From NCBI GenBank assembly GCA_021325695.1, contig JAJTCR010000157.1, positions 1-8,583 of the forward strand: a stretch of 8,583 nucleotides of DNA, written 5' to 3'. The translations under genes and the position numbers were made by a program. Positions within the stretch are counted from its first letter, which is position 1, and each line of letters opens with the position of its first letter. Source of the stretch: Steroidobacteraceae bacterium (GTDB lineage: Bacteria > Pseudomonadota > Gammaproteobacteria > Steroidobacterales > Steroidobacteraceae). This document shows, in pieces, positions 6,149 to 8,583 of the stretch. Under the pieces are notes generated by a model. That model had not been told where the DNA came from, made no database searches, and was given only the letters and a program-made list of their open reading frames with translations.

Positions 6149-6565
6149 ATGACCGACCGCAAGACCGCGCCTTTCACCCCGACGAGCACCGAGACCGGCG
6201 GCGCCTATGCCAACCCGGCCACCGGCTTCGAAGGGACCCGGGCGCAACCCGAGGACGTGATCGACACCAACGCCGAGGAGACGTACTGGCGGCAGAACTA
6301 CACCACCCGTCCCTACGTCACCGAAGGCACTTCGTTCACCGAGTACAAGCCGGCCTACCGCTACGGCGCGGACGCACACACGCGCTACCCGGGCCGATCG
6401 TTCGACGAGGCGGAAACGGAGTTGGGCAGCGAGTGGGACCGGTTCAAGGGCACGTCGAGCCTGACCTGGGACCAGGCCAGGCACGCGGCGCGCGACGCGT
6501 GGCAGCGCGTCAAGGATTTCATGGAACGCGCGATGCCCGGGGATGCCGACCGCGACGGAAAGTAA
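6149..6565 (+). CDS. Small acidic conserved protein of unknown function
   Basis: This is a 138-aa soluble protein with no signal peptide or membrane helix. The first 45 residues are Thr/Pro/Gly-rich and look disordered. The core (46-122) is rich in aromatic residues: YWRQNY, then EYKPAYRYGADAHTRYPGRSFDEAE, SEWDRFK, and an amphipathic end LTWDQARHAARDAWQRVKDF. The YRYG...Y.GR.FDE.E....W...W..A..AWQR layout is one I have seen in uncharacterised proteins that often sit among stress-related genes; I cannot name the family or assign a function. ATG 6149 is chosen over the in-frame GTG 6128 because GGAGA (6139-6143) lies 5 bases upstream. The gene stands alone between the lipoprotein and ppc, all on the plus strand, with 129 and 85 base gaps. 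Confidence 0.75.
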   Translation: MTDRKTAPFTPTSTETGGAYANPATGFEGTRAQPEDVIDTNAEETYWRQNYTTRPYVTEGTSFTEYKPAYRYGADAHTRYPGRSFDEAETELGSEWDRFKGTSSLTWDQARHAARDAWQRVKDFMERAMPGDADRDGK

Positions 6566-6650
6566 TGTGAGGATGCCCGCCGCGCAGTAGCCGGTCGGGC
6601 CGCCGTCCTCTATCGTGCCCGGGCTTGCCACGACGAGCCAGGGAGCCGCG

Positions 6651-8294
6651 GTGGAGATCGACGACGAGCCCGACCGACCCATGCGCGACGACATCCGCCT
6701 GCTCGGGCGGGTGCTCGGCGACACCGTGCGCGAGCAGCAGGGCGAGGCGGCGTTCGCGCTCGTCGAGCGCGTGCGGCAGAGCTCGATCGCGTTCCGCCGC
6801 GACGACGACGTGGCCGCGCGTGGCGAACTGGAACGCATCCTCGACGGGCTCGCGCGCGAGCAGACGATGACGGTCGTCCGCGCGTTCAGCTACTTCTCGC
6901 ACCTGGCGAACCTGGCCGAGGATGTCCACAACGGCCGCCGACGGCGCCAGGCCGAGATCGTCGGCGAGCCAGCCGCCGACGGCACCCTCGCCTGCGCACT
7001 CGACCGCCTGGCAGCCGCGGGCGTCGGCCGCGACGCGCTCGAGGATTTTTTCCGGAACGGCCTGATGGCGCCCGTGCTCACGGCGCACCCGACCGAGGTC
7101 CAGCGCAAGAGCGTGCGGGACCTCGAGATGAAGCTCGAGCGGCTGCTGCACGCGCGCGACCGCCTGCGCCTCACGCCCGACGAGCGCCAGGCGATCGACG
7201 AGTCGCTGCGCCGTGCGGTGCTCGCGCTCTGGCAGACGCGCATGCTGCGGCTCGAGAAACTCGGCGTGCTCGACGAAGTCGCGAACGGCATTTCGTTCTT
7301 CGAGCACACGTTCCTGCCGGAGCTGCCACGGCTCTACGGCATCCTCGAGGACGAGCTCGCGCGCCGGCACCCGCACACGGCCGTGCCGGAGCTGCCGTCG
7401 TTCCTGCGCGTCGGCTCGTGGATCGGCGGTGACCGCGACGGCAACCCGTTCGTCACCGCCGACGTGCTTTCGCGCACGCTGCGCATGCAGTCGGCGCGAG
7501 CGTTCGAGTTCTACCTCGACCAGCTGCACGCGCTCGGCGCGGAGCTGTCGTTGACGACGCTGGTGACCGGCACCTCGCCCGAGCTGCTCGCACTGGCGGA
7601 GCGGTCGCCCGACACCAGTCCGCACCGGACCGACGAACCCTATCGTCGTGCGCTCACGGGCATCTACGCGCGCATCGCCGCCACGGCGCGCGCCCTCGAC
7701 CAGCACGAACCGCTGCGCCACGCGATCGCCGCGGCCCCGCCGTACGAGCGCGCGGCCGAGTTCGCCGCGGACCTGCAGGCGATCCACGAGTCGCTGGTCG
7801 CCCACGGCTCGGCCCTGATCGCGCGCGGACGGTTGCGACGGCTGCGCCGCGCCGTCGCCGTGTTCGGCTTCCACCTTGCGGCCGTGGACCTGCGGCAGAA
7901 TTCCGAGGTGCACGAGCGCGTGGTCGCGGAGCTGTTCTCGGTGGCCCGGCCCGACGTGTCGTACGCGCAGCTCGACGAAGCGGCGCGCGTGCGCGCGCTC
8001 GTCGAGGAACTCGCGACGCCGCGACTGCTGAGCTCCCCCTTCGTCGAGTATTCGACCGAGACCCGTGACGAACTCGAGATCAGTGCGACGGCGCCTCCGA
8101 CGTGCTCGAGGTCGTGCTGCTGCTGCGCGAAGTGGGGCTGTTCCGCGCGGTCGATGCGCACTGCGCGTGCCACGTCGTGCCGCTGTTCGAGACGATCGCC
8201 GACCTGCGCAACGCGGCGCGCACGATGCAGGACCTGCTGTCGATCCCGGTGTACGCGCGCGTGCTCGCCTCGCGTGGTCGGGCCCAGGAGGTGA
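6651..8294 (+). CDS. ppc: Phosphoenolpyruvate carboxylase, N-terminal part (frameshifted after 8081)
   Basis: PEP carboxylase adds bicarbonate to phosphoenolpyruvate to give oxaloacetate and phosphate, refilling the TCA cycle in the cytoplasm. The open frame has the family sequence for 477 residues (6651-8081): [18 protein letters not shown] near the start, [13 protein letters not shown], the [11 protein letters not shown] motif with the catalytic-type His146, [15 protein letters not shown] (255-269), and [18 protein letters not shown]. After ETRDELEI (8081) the frame leaves the family sequence and ends in unrelated Arg/Cys-rich residues at 8294. The matching continuation is in another frame from 8084. 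GTG 6651 is preferred because AGGGAG (6640-6645) lies 5 bases upstream; GTG 6615 has no such site. The native enzyme is usually about 870-950 residues, so this holds about half. The identity is secure; the break may be an assembly error. Confidence 0.88.
   Translation: MEIDDEPDRPMRDDIRLLGRVLGDTVREQQGEAAFALVERVRQSSIAFRRDDDVAARGELERILDGLAREQTMTVVRAFSYFSHLANLAEDVHNGRRRRQAEIVGEPAADGTLACALDRLAAAGVGRDALEDFFRNGLMAPVLTAHPTEVQRKSVRDLEMKLERLLHARDRLRLTPDERQAIDESLRRAVLALWQTRMLRLEKLGVLDEVANGISFFEHTFLPELPRLYGILEDELARRHPHTAVPELPSFLRVGSWIGGDRDGNPFVTADVLSRTLRMQSARAFEFYLDQLHALGAELSLTTLVTGTSPELLALAERSPDTSPHRTDEPYRRALTGIYARIAATARALDQHEPLRHAIAAAPPYERAAEFAADLQAIHESLVAHGSALIARGRLRRLRRAVAVFGFHLAAVDLRQNSEVHERVVAELFSVARPDVSYAQLDEAARVRALVEELATPRLLSSPFVEYSTETRDELEISATAPPTCSRSCCCCAKWGCSARSMRTARATSCRCSRRSPTCATRRARCRTCCRSRCTRACSPRVVGPRR
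7947..8081 (+). repeat. 135-bp direct repeat, copy A (in place within ppc)
   Basis: This segment encodes the part of PEP carboxylase from about [15 protein letters not shown] to ETRDELEI, in the correct frame and the expected place. It is repeated 502 bases downstream with one difference (G at 7982, A in copy B), which is silent in the ppc frame (GCG/GCA, Ala). The identity after that difference is 99 bases. Confidence 0.95.
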
Positions 8295-8448
8295 TGCTCG
8301 GCTATTCCGACAGCAACAAGGACGGCGGCTACCTCACTTCGCGCTGGGAGCTGTTCAAGGCGCAGGTGGCGCTGGTCGAGACCTTCGAACGCCACGGCGT
8401 GCGGCTGCGGCTGTTCCACGGTCGCGGCGGCTCGGTCGGTCGCGGCGG
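8084..8448 (+). pseudogene. ppc: Phosphoenolpyruvate carboxylase, middle fragment in a shifted frame
   Basis: This is the continuation of the same enzyme, reading [20 protein letters not shown], then [44 protein letters not shown] and [15 protein letters not shown], the substrate-binding and Arg-rich loop motifs of the catalytic site. Compared with E. coli PEPC, roughly 20 or more codons are missing between ETRDELEI and SDVLEV (only 14 bases lie between), which also shifts the frame. After [12 protein letters not shown] the expected continuation (leading to the RLTEQGE region) is replaced by a second copy of 7947-8081. The fragment has no start of its own. The rest of the enzyme lies outside the window or is lost. 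Confidence 0.8.
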
Positions 8449-8583
8449 CGGCCCGACGTGTCGTACGCGCAGCTCGACGAAGCAGCGCGCGTGCGCGCGC
8501 TCGTCGAGGAACTCGCGACGCCGCGACTGCTGAGCTCCCCCTTCGTCGAGTATTCGACCGAGACCCGTGACGAACTCGAGATC
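8449..8583 (+). repeat. 135-bp direct repeat, copy B (misplaced, at the window end)
   Basis: This matches 7947-8081 at 134 of 135 positions and runs to the last base of the window. It joins the ppc sequence at [14 protein letters not shown], where both sequences share the bases CGGCCCGACGT, and puts the ppc coding out of frame and out of order. A small-scale duplication is possible. A misjoin between strain variants at a contig end is more likely. Confidence 0.95.

Noticed and set aside
6566..6650. Stem GAGGATG / CGTCCTC between the small gene and ppc
   Set aside because: It relies on a wobble pair, has a long loop and no T-tract; not distinguishable from chance in GC-rich DNA.
6519..7913. 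464-codon open frame antisense to ppc
   Set aside because: Long antisense frames are common opposite high-GC genes; the plus strand carries clear PEP carboxylase motifs throughout.

Overview
This is a high-GC window with a strong G/C preference at third codon positions. It looks like chromosomal DNA from a soil or aquatic Pseudomonadota, most likely a beta- or gammaproteobacterium. That placement is an inference from base composition, from the many exported lipoproteins and the outer-membrane barrel, and from the style of the Ig-like and PEP carboxylase sequences. No rRNA, tRNA, IS element, phage gene or CRISPR array is visible.

Layout. (1) 1-203: an upstream region, less GC-rich than the rest, with tandem palindromes (95-121), an ECF-type promoter candidate (132-156) and a hairpin just before a good ribosome binding site. 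(2) 204-2793, plus strand: a tightly coupled three-gene operon with 4-nt overlaps at both junctions (GTGA, ATGA). It encodes an ECF sigma factor, a zinc-type membrane-spanning anti-sigma factor and a subtilisin-family (S8) lipoprotein protease. (3) 2822-3922, minus strand, convergent with the operon (28-bp gap): a predicted outer-membrane beta-barrel with one N-terminal c-type heme motif (CVQCH). It may be preceded by a translationally coupled short leader ORF. (4) 3923-4336: divergent intergenic region. (5) 4337-6019, plus: a secreted lipoprotein with a TIGR03118-like beta-propeller between two Ig-like domains. (6) 6149-6565, plus: a small acidic conserved protein of unknown function. (7) 6651 to the window end, plus: phosphoenolpyruvate carboxylase (ppc), broken by a frameshifting internal deletion at about 8082 and by a second copy of its own 135-bp segment at 8449-8583.

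How the parts may work together. The sigma/anti-sigma/protease operon is the most interesting element. The periplasmic tail of the anti-sigma factor looks like the propeptide (inhibitor I9/fervidolysin-like) domain that also sits in front of the protease catalytic domain. This suggests a self-contained envelope-sensing loop in which the protease recognises, or is held by, the anti-sigma tail. The protease also has Pro where the oxyanion-hole Asn should be. The remaining genes are envelope or metabolic genes with no clear functional tie to the operon. The damage in ppc is most likely an assembly artefact at a contig end.
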